Shown: positions 51,767-60,747 of the stretch, piece by piece
How the letters are laid out: every line of letters begins with the position of its first letter
Position numbering within the stretch: the stretch's first letter is position 1
From: Microbacterium sp. USTB-Y
GTDB lineage: Bacteria; Actinomycetota; Actinomycetes; Actinomycetales; Microbacteriaceae
Direction of reading: 5' to 3'
Assembly: GCF_023703415.1 (NCBI RefSeq)
Contig: NZ_JAGMTU010000010.1
Coordinates: forward strand, 1 to 64,000
DNA length: 64,000 bases
Notes under the pieces: model-generated
What the model was told of the DNA's origin: nothing
Database searches by the model: none
What the model saw: only the letters and a program-made list of their open reading frames with translations
Made by a program: the position numbers and the translations under genes

Positions 51767-54210
51767 CGGGGATGACGGACCCGGCCGGATCCGGCACCGG
51801 GAGCGTCGCCGTCGGCCGCGCCCCTCTGACCGCAGCGGAGGTCGCCGAGCGTCACGCACGCGGTGAGGCGAACGTCATCGCAGCGCGGACGAGTCGCAGC
51901 TTCGGCGAGATCTTCCGTGCGAACGCCTTCACCCGGGTGAACGGCATCTACCTCGTGATGCTCCTGCTGATCCTCGGCACCGGATACTTCATCGACGGCC
52001 TCTTCGGGCTGCTGATCATCGTGAACAGCGTCGTCGGCATGGTGCAGGAGGTGCGCGCCAAGCGCACGCTGGATCGGCTGGCGCTGCTGAGCAAGGCGCC
52101 GGCCCGCGTCGAGCGGGCCACGGGAGTCGCCGAGGTCGACGTGGAGCAGGTGGTCCTCGACGACGTCGTGCTGGTCGCCGCGGGGGACCAGATCCCCGTG
52201 GACGGCGTCGTCCTGGACGCCACCGGTTTCGAGGTCGACGAGTCGCTGCTCACCGGGGAGTCGGAGCCCGTGCTCGCCGGCGTCGGCTACGAGCTCAAGT
52301 CCGGCAGCTTCGTGGCCGCCGGATCGGCGGCCTTCCGTGCGACCGCCGTCGGCGAGCACGCCTACGCCGCGCGTCTCGCCAAGGAGGCCTCCGAGTTCCG
52401 GAAGCCGAGTTCGCAGCTGCGCGCCGGGATCGACCAGATCCTCAAGTACGTCACCTGGGCGCTCATCCCCGTCGGCGTGCTCACGATCGTGAACCAGATC
52501 TGGGGTCATGCGGAGGACTGGCGCAACGCCGTGCGCGGCCTCGTGGCCGCCCTCGTGCCCATGGTTCCCGAGGGGCTGGTGCTCATGACGAGCGTGGCGA
52601 TGGCCGTCGGCGTGATCCGGCTGGGGCGGCGCAACTGCCTGGTGCAGGACCTGCCGGCGATCGAGCAGCTCGCCCGCGTCGACGTGGTGTGCACGGACAA
52701 GACCGGCACCCTCACCGAGGACGGCATGCGGGTGGGGTCGGTGGAGCCGCTGGGAGTCGCAGACGACCGGATCGAGGCGGCGCTGGCCGCGATCGGCCGG
52801 GCCGAGGGCAAGCCCAACGCGAGCATGGCCGCGATCCTGGAGCATGTCGCCACGGCGCCGGCGCTCGCGGTGCAGACCTCGGTTGCGTTCTCCTCGGCCC
52901 GAAAATGGGCGGCGGTGCAGTGCACCGGCACCGGTGCGGGATGTGTGGAGACCTGGGTGCTCGGCGCACCCGACGTCCTGCTCCCGCCCGGGCATCCCGT
53001 GCGCATGCGCTCCGATGCGCTCGCGTCGGATGGGCTGCGCGTCCTCGCGCTCGCCCGCAGCGATGCGGCGCTGCCCGATCCCGCCGCGGCGGGCGACGGT
53101 CTGCCCGACGGCCTCGTCGCCACCGCTCTCGTGGTGCTGGATCAGCGGCTGCGCGTCGAGGCGCCCGGGGCCATCGCCTACTTCGCCGAGCAGGACGTCG
53201 ACATCAAGGTGATCTCCGGTGACAACGCGGCCGCCGTCGGCGCGATCGCGGCGGAGGCCGGAGTCCCGAACGGTCGCGATGCCGTCGACGCTCGAACCCT
53301 GGATCCCGAGTCCGCGCGGTTCGATGCGGAGGTGCAGACCCGCACCGCGTTCGGCCGCGTCACCCCGACGCAGAAGCGCGCGATGGTGCATGCGCTGCAG
53401 GCCGACGGGCGCGTCGTCGCGATGACCGGCGACGGCGTCAACGACGTGCTCGCGCTCAAGGATGCCGACGTGGGCGTGGCGATGGGCTCCGGCTCGCCCG
53501 CGGCGCGGGCCGTGTCGCGCATCGTGCTGCTGGACAACTCGTTCGCCACCCTGCCGCACGTCGTCGCCGAGGGGCGCCGCGTGATCGGCAACATCGAACG
53601 CGTCGCGACGCTGTTCCTCACCAAGACGCTGTACTCGATCCTGCTGGCGCTGCTCGTCGCCGTCACGGCGGTGCCGTTCCCCTTCCTTCCGCGGCATGTG
53701 ACCCTCATCGCCTGGTTCACCATCGGCATCCCCGCCTTCTTCCTCGCGCTCGCGCCCAACACGGCCCGGGCACAGGACGGGTTCGTGCGCCGGGTGCTGG
53801 ACGCGGCCGTCCCGGGCGGCATCGGCGCCGCGCTCGCGTCCTACGGGGCGTACCTCACCGCGCGCGCGGTGCTCGGCACCGGGCACGACCTGCGCGTGCT
53901 CACCTCGTCCACGGCGTTCCTCGCGCTGATCATCGTCGCGTTCTTCGTGCTGATCACCGTGGCGCGACCGTTCCGGCCGTGGAAGATCGGACTGGTCGGA
54001 GCCATGATCGGGGGGATGCTCGTGGTCATCCTCACCCCGTTCGGATCCCGCCTGTTCGACGTCGATCTGCACGACCCCCGTGCCGTCCTGATCGGGTGCG
54101 CGTTCGGCGCGGCCGGCATCGGCGTGCGCTACGCCGCGCGAGCGGTGCTCCGCGCCGTGTACGCCGCGGTCACCCGGGGCCGCCAGCGCCGCGAGGCCGC
54201 GGCGGGCTGA
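51763..54210 (+). CDS. P-type cation-transporting ATPase (CtpE-like)
   Basis: An 815-aa P-type ATPase. Actuator motif LLTGESEPV is near 162, the phosphorylated Asp312 in DKTGTLT, the hinge MTGDGVNDVLALKDADVGVA near 555, and TM4 reads PMVPEGLVLMTS. No Cys-rich metal-binding domain and no CPC motif, so it is not a heavy-metal P1B type. Length and TM4 resemble mycobacterial CtpE, which takes up calcium. GTG 51763 overlaps the SDR stop; ATG 51772 is an alternative. About 10 spans. Confidence 0.91.
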   Translation: MTGMTDPAGSGTGSVAVGRAPLTAAEVAERHARGEANVIAARTSRSFGEIFRANAFTRVNGIYLVMLLLILGTGYFIDGLFGLLIIVNSVVGMVQEVRAKRTLDRLALLSKAPARVERATGVAEVDVEQVVLDDVVLVAAGDQIPVDGVVLDATGFEVDESLLTGESEPVLAGVGYELKSGSFVAAGSAAFRATAVGEHAYAARLAKEASEFRKPSSQLRAGIDQILKYVTWALIPVGVLTIVNQIWGHAEDWRNAVRGLVAALVPMVPEGLVLMTSVAMAVGVIRLGRRNCLVQDLPAIEQLARVDVVCTDKTGTLTEDGMRVGSVEPLGVADDRIEAALAAIGRAEGKPNASMAAILEHVATAPALAVQTSVAFSSARKWAAVQCTGTGAGCVETWVLGAPDVLLPPGHPVRMRSDALASDGLRVLALARSDAALPDPAAAGDGLPDGLVATALVVLDQRLRVEAPGAIAYFAEQDVDIKVISGDNAAAVGAIAAEAGVPNGRDAVDARTLDPESARFDAEVQTRTAFGRVTPTQKRAMVHALQADGRVVAMTGDGVNDVLALKDADVGVAMGSGSPAARAVSRIVLLDNSFATLPHVVAEGRRVIGNIERVATLFLTKTLYSILLALLVAVTAVPFPFLPRHVTLIAWFTIGIPAFFLALAPNTARAQDGFVRRVLDAAVPGGIGAALASYGAYLTARAVLGTGHDLRVLTSSTAFLALIIVAFFVLITVARPFRPWKIGLVGAMIGGMLVVILTPFGSRLFDVDLHDPRAVLIGCAFGAAGIGVRYAARAVLRAVYAAVTRGRQRREAAAG

Positions 54211-54255
54211 GCCGGGCGACGGCGGCGTCTGTGGCGTGGAGTCCGGATCCGCCGC

Positions 54256-55410
54256 TCATCGCGCCCTGGCCAGCGCGATCCGCCGGGCGGTGCCGATCCG
54301 GCGGATCTGCACGCGCTCGGCGAGCGCCGCGCCGATGGATCCGGCTCGGCTCGCGAGTTCCTGGGACCGGCGCTCGACGAGGGCGTGGAACAGCGCGGCG
54401 ACGGCGAGGCTGAGGGGCACGCCCAGCAGACAGGCCAGCCACCACTGCCCGGCGCCGAGCAGGTAGCAGAGCGTGGCCAGGATCGGCGCGTGCACGAGAT
54501 AGAGGCTGAACGACACCCGGCCCAGCCACTGCATCGGCCGGACGCTCAGCGCGCGCTGGGCGCGCGGCCAGATCACGGCGAGGATCACGAGCAGCGCCGC
54601 TCCGGCGCCGGCGAGCGCCCAGAGCACATCGGCGGCGATCGTGCCCGCGGTGAGCGGGCGTGCGAGCCAACTGGCGATGAGCATCGCGCAGGCGGCGACG
54701 GCGATCCAGGGGAGGGCACGGGTCGCCCGCGGGTTGTGCGCGAGCTCCCGCAGCTGGGGGAGGCGCACCGCGATGAGGGTGCCGAGCAGGAACACCGGCA
54801 GGTAGGCGAGCGCGGAGTTGCCGGTGGTGCGCCCCACGAACATCAGCACGACGGTCAGCACGGCGACGGGGAGGACGAAGCGCCGGACCCGCAGCGCGAC
54901 CCAGACGTAGAGCGGCAGCAGCAGCGAGAAGAAGAGCTCCCAGCGCAGCGACCAGAGCACATTGTCGATCGGGTAGTCGGAGCGCAGCAGCGTCATCTGG
55001 GAGAGCACGTCTCCGGCCGAGACGCTGGTGGCCTGTGCATCCTGCATCCAGGAGTCCTCCGGCATCGTCGTGGCGTCTCGGGGAACCAGCTGGACGAGCA
55101 GCGTCGCGGCGCCGAGGGCGGCGATCACCGGCAGGTACAGGCGGAACAGGCGCGCCGGGAAGTAGCGCGCCCAGGAGAAGCCGGAGCGCAGGGCGGGCAG
55201 TGCGACGACGAGGCCGGAGAGCACGAAGAAGACCATGACCGCCTCGGATCCGGCGAGCAGGAGCTTCAGCGGAGACTGCGTGAGCATCGCCCAGCCGGCC
55301 GGGTCGAGCCACGGCTGCGCGATCAAGGAGGCGTGATGGAGGAGGACGATCCCCGCCGCGAGGCCGCGGAGGCCGTCGAGAGAACTGATCCTGTTACCGT
55401 TCTGTGACAT
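54256..55410 (-). CDS. Acyltransferase 3 (OafA/YrhL-type) membrane protein
   Basis: A 384-aa membrane O-acyltransferase. The N-terminus SSLDGLRGLAAGIVLLHHAS contains the conserved Arg and His. GSEAVMVFFVLSGLVVALP near 53 follows, and SLRWELFFSLLLPLYVW near 153 is another family block. About ten spans. It probably acetylates an extracytoplasmic polysaccharide or lipid-linked sugar. No SGNH domain is fused. ATG 55410; a -10-like TACCGT lies 8 bases upstream. Confidence 0.88.
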   Translation of the reverse strand: MSQNGNRISSLDGLRGLAAGIVLLHHASLIAQPWLDPAGWAMLTQSPLKLLLAGSEAVMVFFVLSGLVVALPALRSGFSWARYFPARLFRLYLPVIAALGAATLLVQLVPRDATTMPEDSWMQDAQATSVSAGDVLSQMTLLRSDYPIDNVLWSLRWELFFSLLLPLYVWVALRVRRFVLPVAVLTVVLMFVGRTTGNSALAYLPVFLLGTLIAVRLPQLRELAHNPRATRALPWIAVAACAMLIASWLARPLTAGTIAADVLWALAGAGAALLVILAVIWPRAQRALSVRPMQWLGRVSFSLYLVHAPILATLCYLLGAGQWWLACLLGVPLSLAVAALFHALVERRSQELASRAGSIGAALAERVQIRRIGTARRIALARAR

Positions 55411-55488
55411 CCCGTTTCACGGTAGGCACGGAGTCTGGACGTCTCCTGGATCGCGCCTGGGGGCTTGCGAAAAGGCGAGTCGTGTGGT

Positions 55489-55986
55489 TCAGTCGCCCGC
55501 GACCACGATGACCTCGCCACCGGTGAGCGTCACCAGCTCGTCGAAGCTCAGCGGCATCACGGTGTGGGGCGTGCCGCCGGCGGTCCAGACGACGTCGTAG
55601 TCGCGCAGCGCCTCGTCGATGACCGTGCGCACGCGGGCCGGATGTCCGACCGGCGCCACGCCGCCGATGGCCTGTCCGGTCACCTCGCGCACCGTGGCGG
55701 CGGGCGCCATCGCGACGGCGCCGGCCCCGACCGCGGCGGTCAGCAGGTCGACGTCGACGCGGTGCCGTCCGCTCGTCATCACGAGCAGCGGCTCTCCGTC
55801 GGCGAGGAAGAGCAGACTGGATCCGATCGCTCCCACCTCGCAGCCCAGGGCCGCGGCGGCCTGTGCGGCGGTGCGGGCCGAATCCGGCAGCTCGCGCACC
55901 TGCGACGCCAGTCCCGCGGCGTGCACGTGCTGCTGCACGATCCGGCTGCGTTCGGGGAGGGGCGCGCTCGTCTGCTGCTCGGTCAT
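55489..55986 (-). CDS. YbaK/EbsC-family aminoacyl-tRNA deacylase
   Basis: A 165-aa trans-editing domain that likely hydrolyses mischarged tRNA (Cys-tRNA-Pro or similar). Family blocks are AAAALGCEVGAIGSSLLFL near residue 40, TVREVTGQAIGGVAPVGHP near 94 with the conserved GxxxPxG loop, and TVMPLSFDELVTLTGG near 143. ATG 55986 is chosen at the natural N-terminus. It is divergent from pepN. Confidence 0.9.
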   Translation of the reverse strand: MTEQQTSAPLPERSRIVQQHVHAAGLASQVRELPDSARTAAQAAAALGCEVGAIGSSLLFLADGEPLLVMTSGRHRVDVDLLTAAVGAGAVAMAPAATVREVTGQAIGGVAPVGHPARVRTVIDEALRDYDVVWTAGGTPHTVMPLSFDELVTLTGGEVIVVAGD

Positions 55987-56041
55987 GCGACCATGCTCGC
56001 ACAGCGCCCGACAGGGGTGCGGAACATGGAACGATGGATCC

Positions 56042-58537
56042 ATGACCTCCGCGAACCTCACCCGGACCGAGACCGCCGCGCGCTCTGCGGGGATCACCCT
56101 GCTCCGTACCCGGCTCGAGCTCGACGTGACCGGTGCCGCAGACCCGGGGGTCACCGGATTCCCGACGGCGAGCACGCTGGAGTTCGACGCGACGGCGGAC
56201 GAGACGTGGGTCGACTTCCTCGGCGAGGACGTGAGCGAGGTCCTGCTCAACGACGCGCCCCAGGAGGTCGAGTGGGACGGTGCGCGCATCCGGCTCGCGG
56301 GCCTCGCGGCGCACAACGTCGTGGTGATCCGTGCGACGGGCGCCTACAGCCGCTCCGGGGAGGGACTGCACCGCTTCGTCGACCCGGTGGACGGGAACAC
56401 GTACCTCTACACGCACGACGAGCCCGCCGATGCGCGCCGGTTCATGGCGTGCTTCGAGCAGCCGGATATGAAGGCGCCGCTGACAGTCTCCGTGACCGCG
56501 CTCGCGGGGTGGGAGGTGCTGGCCAATCAGTCCGCCGCGTCGGTGCAGGTCGAGGGCGACGTGCAGACCGTCGAGTTCGCGCCGACGCGGCCGCTCTCCA
56601 GCTATCTCGTCTGCGTGGCGGCCGGACCCTATGTGCGGGTGACCTCCGAGTGGCGCCGCGACGACCTGGTGGTGCCGCTCTCCGTGCTGAGCCGCGCCTC
56701 AATGGCGGAGCACCTCGCCGCCGTGGAGATCCTGGAGATCACGAGGCAGGGGCTGGACTTCTTCGCGGAGGCGTTCGCGTTCCCCTATCCCTGGGGCAAG
56801 TACGACCAGATCTTCGTGCCGGAGTACAACATCGGCGCCATGGAGAACCCCGGGCTGGTGACCTTCACGGAGTCCTATCTCTACCGGGGTGCCGCGACGC
56901 GCGCGCAGCGCCAGGCTCGCGCGAACACGATCCTGCACGAGATGGCCCACATGTGGTTCGGCGACCTCGTGACGATGCGCTGGTGGGACGACCTGTGGCT
57001 CAAGGAGTCGTTCGCCGACTACATGGGAGCCCATGCCTCCGTCGCCGCGACCGAGTTCACCGATGCCTGGGTCGCCTTCGCGAACCGCCGCAAGGCCTGG
57101 GCGTACACGCAGGACCAGCTGCCCAGCACCCACCCGATCGTCGCCGACATCGCCGATCTCGAGGCCGCGAAGCTGAACTTCGACGGCATCACCTACGCCA
57201 AGGGCGCCGCGGTGCTCAAGCAGCTCGTCGCGTTCGTCGGGGAGGAGGCCTTCTTCGACGGCGCCCGGCGCTACTTCGCCCGGCACGCCTACGGCAACAC
57301 CACGCTGGAGGACCTGCTCGTCGAACTGGAGCGCGCGTCGGGGCGCGACATGCGCGCGTGGGCGCAGGCGTGGCTGCAGACGACCGGGATGAGCACGCTG
57401 AGCATGGAGCGGGGCGACGGCGAGGGCGCCGTCCTGGTCCAGACCGACCCCCGCCCGCACCGGCTCCAGATCGGGCTCTACGGCCTCGAGGACGGCCGGC
57501 TCGTGCTGCGGCGGCACGTCCCCGTCGACATCGCCGACGAGCGCACCGCCGTCGTGCTCCCGGATGCCGACCTCGTCCTCCTCAACGACGGCGACCTCAC
57601 CTACGCCAAGGCCCGCCTCGACGACCGGTCGCTCGACGCCGCCGAGCGCGGGCTGTCCTCGCTCGGAGATCCGCTGGCCCGCGGCCTGGTCTGGTCGGCG
57701 CTGTGGAACGCCACCAGGGACGGCGAGCTCGGCGTGGCCCGCTACCTCGCCATCGTCGAGGCCCATGCGCCGGCTGAGACCGACAGCGCACTTCTCGGCG
57801 GCGCGGTGCTGAACGCGGCGACGGCGATCGGCCACTATCTGCCCGATGCCGAGCGCGCCGGCGCCCGCCGGGCCTGGCTCGACGCGACGTGGCAGGCGCT
57901 CGGGAAGGCGGAGGCCGGCAGCGACGCCCAGCTCATCTGGGCGCGGGCCTTCGCCGCCGCCGCATCCTTCGACGACTCCCGCCGGCTCGACGTCTCCTCG
58001 CTGCTCATCGGAGCCGGTCCGCGCGGTCTCCCGATGGATGCGGACCTGCGCTGGGAGCTCCTGACCGCGCTCGTCGCCACCGGGCACGCCGGGGCCGAGG
58101 AGATCACCGAGGAGCACTTGCGCGACCACACCGCGAGCGGACGCACCGCCGCGCTCGCCGCCGCCGCCTCCACCCCGAACGCGCTCGTGCGGGCGGCCGA
58201 CTGGCGAGCGGCCTGGAGCGACCTCACGCTCACGAACGACCATCTCGATGCGACGATCCGCGGGTTCGGCGCCGGAGGGCGCCGCGACCTCGTGGAGACG
58301 TTCGACGAGGAGTACTTCACCCGCATCGAGTCCGCATGGGCCGAGCGCTCGATCGAGATCGCGCGCCGCCTCGTGATCGGCCTGTATCCGGACACCGAGA
58401 CGACCGAACTGGTCGACGCCTGGCTCGAGTCGCATCCGCAGGCTCCGGCCGCGCTGCGGCGGATCGTGCTCGAACAGCGCGATCACCAGCAGCGCGCCAT
58501 CCGCGTGCGGGAGCTGCAGGGAGCACGCGTGGGCTGA
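56042..58537 (+). CDS. pepN: Aminopeptidase N (M1 family)
   Basis: Zinc aminopeptidase of 831 aa. The substrate-binding GAMEN box is at residues about 264-268 and the zinc site HEMAH at about 299-303 with the third ligand in LKESFADY near 322. The N-terminal beta-domain and the long C-terminal helical ERAP1-type domain complete the actinobacterial PepN layout. Cytoplasmic; it acts in peptide turnover. ATG 56042 follows AACGAT, a weak -10, at 6 bases. Confidence 0.96.
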   Translation: MTSANLTRTETAARSAGITLLRTRLELDVTGAADPGVTGFPTASTLEFDATADETWVDFLGEDVSEVLLNDAPQEVEWDGARIRLAGLAAHNVVVIRATGAYSRSGEGLHRFVDPVDGNTYLYTHDEPADARRFMACFEQPDMKAPLTVSVTALAGWEVLANQSAASVQVEGDVQTVEFAPTRPLSSYLVCVAAGPYVRVTSEWRRDDLVVPLSVLSRASMAEHLAAVEILEITRQGLDFFAEAFAFPYPWGKYDQIFVPEYNIGAMENPGLVTFTESYLYRGAATRAQRQARANTILHEMAHMWFGDLVTMRWWDDLWLKESFADYMGAHASVAATEFTDAWVAFANRRKAWAYTQDQLPSTHPIVADIADLEAAKLNFDGITYAKGAAVLKQLVAFVGEEAFFDGARRYFARHAYGNTTLEDLLVELERASGRDMRAWAQAWLQTTGMSTLSMERGDGEGAVLVQTDPRPHRLQIGLYGLEDGRLVLRRHVPVDIADERTAVVLPDADLVLLNDGDLTYAKARLDDRSLDAAERGLSSLGDPLARGLVWSALWNATRDGELGVARYLAIVEAHAPAETDSALLGGAVLNAATAIGHYLPDAERAGARRAWLDATWQALGKAEAGSDAQLIWARAFAAAASFDDSRRLDVSSLLIGAGPRGLPMDADLRWELLTALVATGHAGAEEITEEHLRDHTASGRTAALAAAASTPNALVRAADWRAAWSDLTLTNDHLDATIRGFGAGGRRDLVETFDEEYFTRIESAWAERSIEIARRLVIGLYPDTETTELVDAWLESHPQAPAALRRIVLEQRDHQQRAIRVRELQGARVG

Positions 58538-58588
58538 CCGCCACGGGCGGCGCGGCGCGCGCAGGGATCGGGGGCCCGGGGGCGGTCC

Positions 58589-58594
58589 TAGAGT
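58589..58594 (+). promoter_or_regulatory. -10 box of a leaderless antiporter gene
   Basis: TAGAGT ends exactly 6 bases before ATG 58601. Confidence 0.6.
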
Positions 58595-58600
58595 GAGCGC

Positions 58601-59776
58601 ATGACGTTCGCGACGCTCGCGCTCCTCGTGCTGGTGGGTCTGGCGGGCCCCCTGCTGTCCGCGCGACGCGCCTGGCGGGTGCCGCTGATCGCGGGGGAGC
58701 TGCTCGCCGGCCTCGTGGTCGGCGCCAGCGGCTTCGGCTGGGTGGATGCGAGCGAGCCGACGCTGACCCTGCTCGCGCAGATCGGCTTCGGGCTGATCAT
58801 GCTCGTGATCGGCTCGCACATCCCGGTGCTCGACCGTGCTGTGCGCTCCGCGATCGGACGCGGGGCGCTGGGCGCGCTCCTCGTGGCCCTGGTCGCCGCG
58901 GCCCTCGGCATCGGCGTCGCGCTGCTGTTCGGCAATCAGCACGGTGCCGTCTACACCGTGCTGATCGCATCCTCCTCCGCGGCGCTCGTGCTGCCGATGC
59001 TGCAGTCGATGGGGATCGCCGCGGCCTCGGCCGCGCAGCTGGTCGCCCAGATCGCGATCGCCGACGTCGCGTGCATCCTCGCCCTGCCGCTCGTGCTGCA
59101 GCCCTCGCGGGTGCCCCTGGTGGCGCTCGGCGGAGTGGGGATCGCCGCCGCCGGGGTCGTGCTCGTGGTCGTGCTGCGCCGCATAGGCCCGCGCCGGCTG
59201 CATCTGCTGCACGCGGTGTCGGAGTCGCGGCGCTTCGCGCTCGAGCTGCGGTTCAGCCTGCTCGCCCTTTTCGCCCTGGCGGGGATCGCGCAGTTCACGC
59301 ACGTGTCGGTGATGATGGCGGGGTTCACGCTCGGGCTCGTGCTCGCCGCGGTCGGTCAGCCGCGGAGGCTGGCCCGGCAGCTCTTCGGAATGACCGAGGG
59401 CTTCTTCGGCCCGCTGTTCTTCGTCTGGCTCGGCGCGTCGATCGATCTGCGACACCTCGCCGCGCATCCGCAGATGATCCTCCTCGGTCTCGCGCTCGGC
59501 GCCGCGGCCGTGCTCGCGCACCTGATCGCCCGCGCGGCAGGGCTGCCGTGGCCGCAGACGGTCGCCTCGGCGGGCCAGCTCGGCGTTCCCGTGGCGGCGG
59601 TGGCCCTGGGGGTGGAGACGTCGACGCTGCTGCCCGGGGAAGGCGCCGCCATCCTCCTGGGCGCGCTCGTCGCGGTGGTGTCGTCCACGGCGGCCGTCGC
59701 CGCGGTGTCCCGTCGGTCGCGGACCGATCCGGCGGATCCTCCCGGGACGACGCCCGCGGTCACCCCGACGGGGTGA
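58601..59776 (+). CDS. CPA2-family cation/proton antiporter
   Basis: A 391-aa Kef-type Na+/H+ or K+/H+ antiporter with about 11-12 spans. LIAGELLAGLVVGASGFGWV near residue 28, LIASSSAALVLPMLQSMG near 125 and GFFGPLFFVWLGASIDL near 267 fit the family. There is no C-terminal TrkA-N/RCK regulatory domain, so it is the membrane part only. Leaderless start at 58601. It stands alone between pepN and an MBL gene on the other strand. Confidence 0.88.
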   Translation: MTFATLALLVLVGLAGPLLSARRAWRVPLIAGELLAGLVVGASGFGWVDASEPTLTLLAQIGFGLIMLVIGSHIPVLDRAVRSAIGRGALGALLVALVAAALGIGVALLFGNQHGAVYTVLIASSSAALVLPMLQSMGIAAASAAQLVAQIAIADVACILALPLVLQPSRVPLVALGGVGIAAAGVVLVVVLRRIGPRRLHLLHAVSESRRFALELRFSLLALFALAGIAQFTHVSVMMAGFTLGLVLAAVGQPRRLARQLFGMTEGFFGPLFFVWLGASIDLRHLAAHPQMILLGLALGAAAVLAHLIARAAGLPWPQTVASAGQLGVPVAAVALGVETSTLLPGEGAAILLGALVAVVSSTAAVAAVSRRSRTDPADPPGTTPAVTPTG

Positions 59777-59829
59777 CGCCCACGGCCGTCACCATGGCCG
59801 CGGTTCGCGGATGCGGGCGACCCGTCGCG

Positions 59830-60468
59830 TCAGGTCTCGAGGTCGTCGCCGGGGTCCAGCTCGAAGAACTCTCCGCCGTGCTCCTCGGTCGCCCACTTCA
59901 GCCGCGAGCGGTGCATGTTCGACCCGATCACCGAGAGCGTCATGTCGTGCGTGCCGAAGGCGCGGCGCGGCGCGACGGCGAGCACGAAGTCGATCGCATC
60001 GCCGATCTTCAGCCACGGCGCCCCGAGCGGGGCGGCAAGGGTCTGCACATCGACGCCCTCGGGGATCGCGTAGGAATCGCCGGGGTAGTAGAGCTCGTCG
60101 TCGACGAGCACGCCGACGTTGTCGATGAGCGGGATCGACGAGTGGATCTCGGCGTGCACCCCGCCGAAGAACCGCAGGGTGAAGTCGCCCGCGGTCACGG
60201 TGTCGCCGGGAGCGACCTCGGTGATCTCGTATCCGGGTGCGGACCGGACCACGCCGGCCGGGGCGAAGATCGGCGTCCCCGGCGCGTCGCGCAGGATCCG
60301 ATCCAGGTGATCCGGCGTCCAGTGGTCGGGGTGCTCGTGGGTGATGACCACGCCGACGAGGTGCTGCAGCTCGTCCAGTGGCAGGGTGAAGCTGCCGGGG
60401 TCGATGAGGAGGGTCTGCCCATGGTCCTCGACGCGGAGAGCCGCGTGCTCATGCTTGGTGATGCGCAT
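59830..60468 (-). CDS. MBL-fold metallohydrolase (UlaG-like)
   Basis: A 212-aa metallo-beta-lactamase-fold hydrolase. The zinc motif THEHPDHW is near residue 43, with YYPGDSYAIP near 127 and GTHDMTLSV near 172 as later ligand regions. HAALRVEDHGQTLLIDPGSF is the typical UlaG-like N-terminus. Substrate unknown. Minus-strand -10 TACGCT lies exactly 6 bases before ATG 60468, so it is leaderless. Confidence 0.9.
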   Translation of the reverse strand: MRITKHEHAALRVEDHGQTLLIDPGSFTLPLDELQHLVGVVITHEHPDHWTPDHLDRILRDAPGTPIFAPAGVVRSAPGYEITEVAPGDTVTAGDFTLRFFGGVHAEIHSSIPLIDNVGVLVDDELYYPGDSYAIPEGVDVQTLAAPLGAPWLKIGDAIDFVLAVAPRRAFGTHDMTLSVIGSNMHRSRLKWATEEHGGEFFELDPGDDLET

Positions 60469-60474
60469 GGTCCG

Positions 60475-60480
60475 AGCGTA
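60475..60480 (-). promoter_or_regulatory. -10 box of a leaderless MBL gene
   Basis: TACGCT on the minus strand ends exactly 6 bases before ATG 60468. Confidence 0.6.
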
Positions 60481-60529
60481 ATCCCGCGCGACGCGACACT
60501 CCCGGGGATCGTGATCGACCGGCCCCGAT

Positions 60530-60558
60530 TTGGCGGGTGCTGCGCGTCATGTCATACT
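60530..60558 (+). promoter_or_regulatory. Promoter of tRNA-Glu
   Basis: TTGGCG and CATACT are separated by exactly 17 bp; the tRNA begins 39 bp after the -10. Similar to the tRNA-Gln promoter. Confidence 0.7.
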
Positions 60559-60596
60559 TGAACGGTTGTCGCGAGACGGAAACGGATCGCAAAGAC

Positions 60597-60669
60597 GGCC
60601 CCATCGTATAGCGGCCTAGTACGCCGCCCTCTCACGGCGGTAACGCGGGTTCGAATCCCGCTGGGGTCA
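60597..60669 (+). tRNA. tRNA-Glu (anticodon CTC)
   Basis: A 73-base cloverleaf. The acceptor GGCCCCA pairs with TGGGGTC, with one G-T pair. The anticodon loop CTCTCAC gives CTC at 60631-60633. The T arm is GCGGGTTCGAATCCCGC. Discriminator A; CCA not encoded. Prolyl-tRNA synthetase follows. Confidence 0.97.
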
Positions 60670-60680
60670 CAGACAGCACA

Positions 60681-60710
60681 CGAAAGCCCTCGGTTCGCCG
60701 AGGGCTTTCG
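60681..60710 (+). terminator. Terminator of tRNA-Glu
   Basis: CGAAAGCCCTCGG pairs perfectly with CCGAGGGCTTTCG around TTCG, 11 bases after the tRNA. Confidence 0.85.
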
Positions 60711-60735
60711 TCGTCTGCGGATCCGTTCGCGTCGG

Positions 60736-60741
60736 TATCCT
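60736..60741 (+). promoter_or_regulatory. -10 box of leaderless proS
   Basis: TATCCT ends exactly 6 bases before GTG 60748. Confidence 0.6.
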
Positions 60742-60747
60742 CGAGAC

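Noticed and set aside
56699..59521. Minus-strand open frame of about 940 codons opposite pepN and the antiporter
   Set aside because: Composition is a high-GC shadow; the opposite strand carries clear GAMEN and HExxH motifs.
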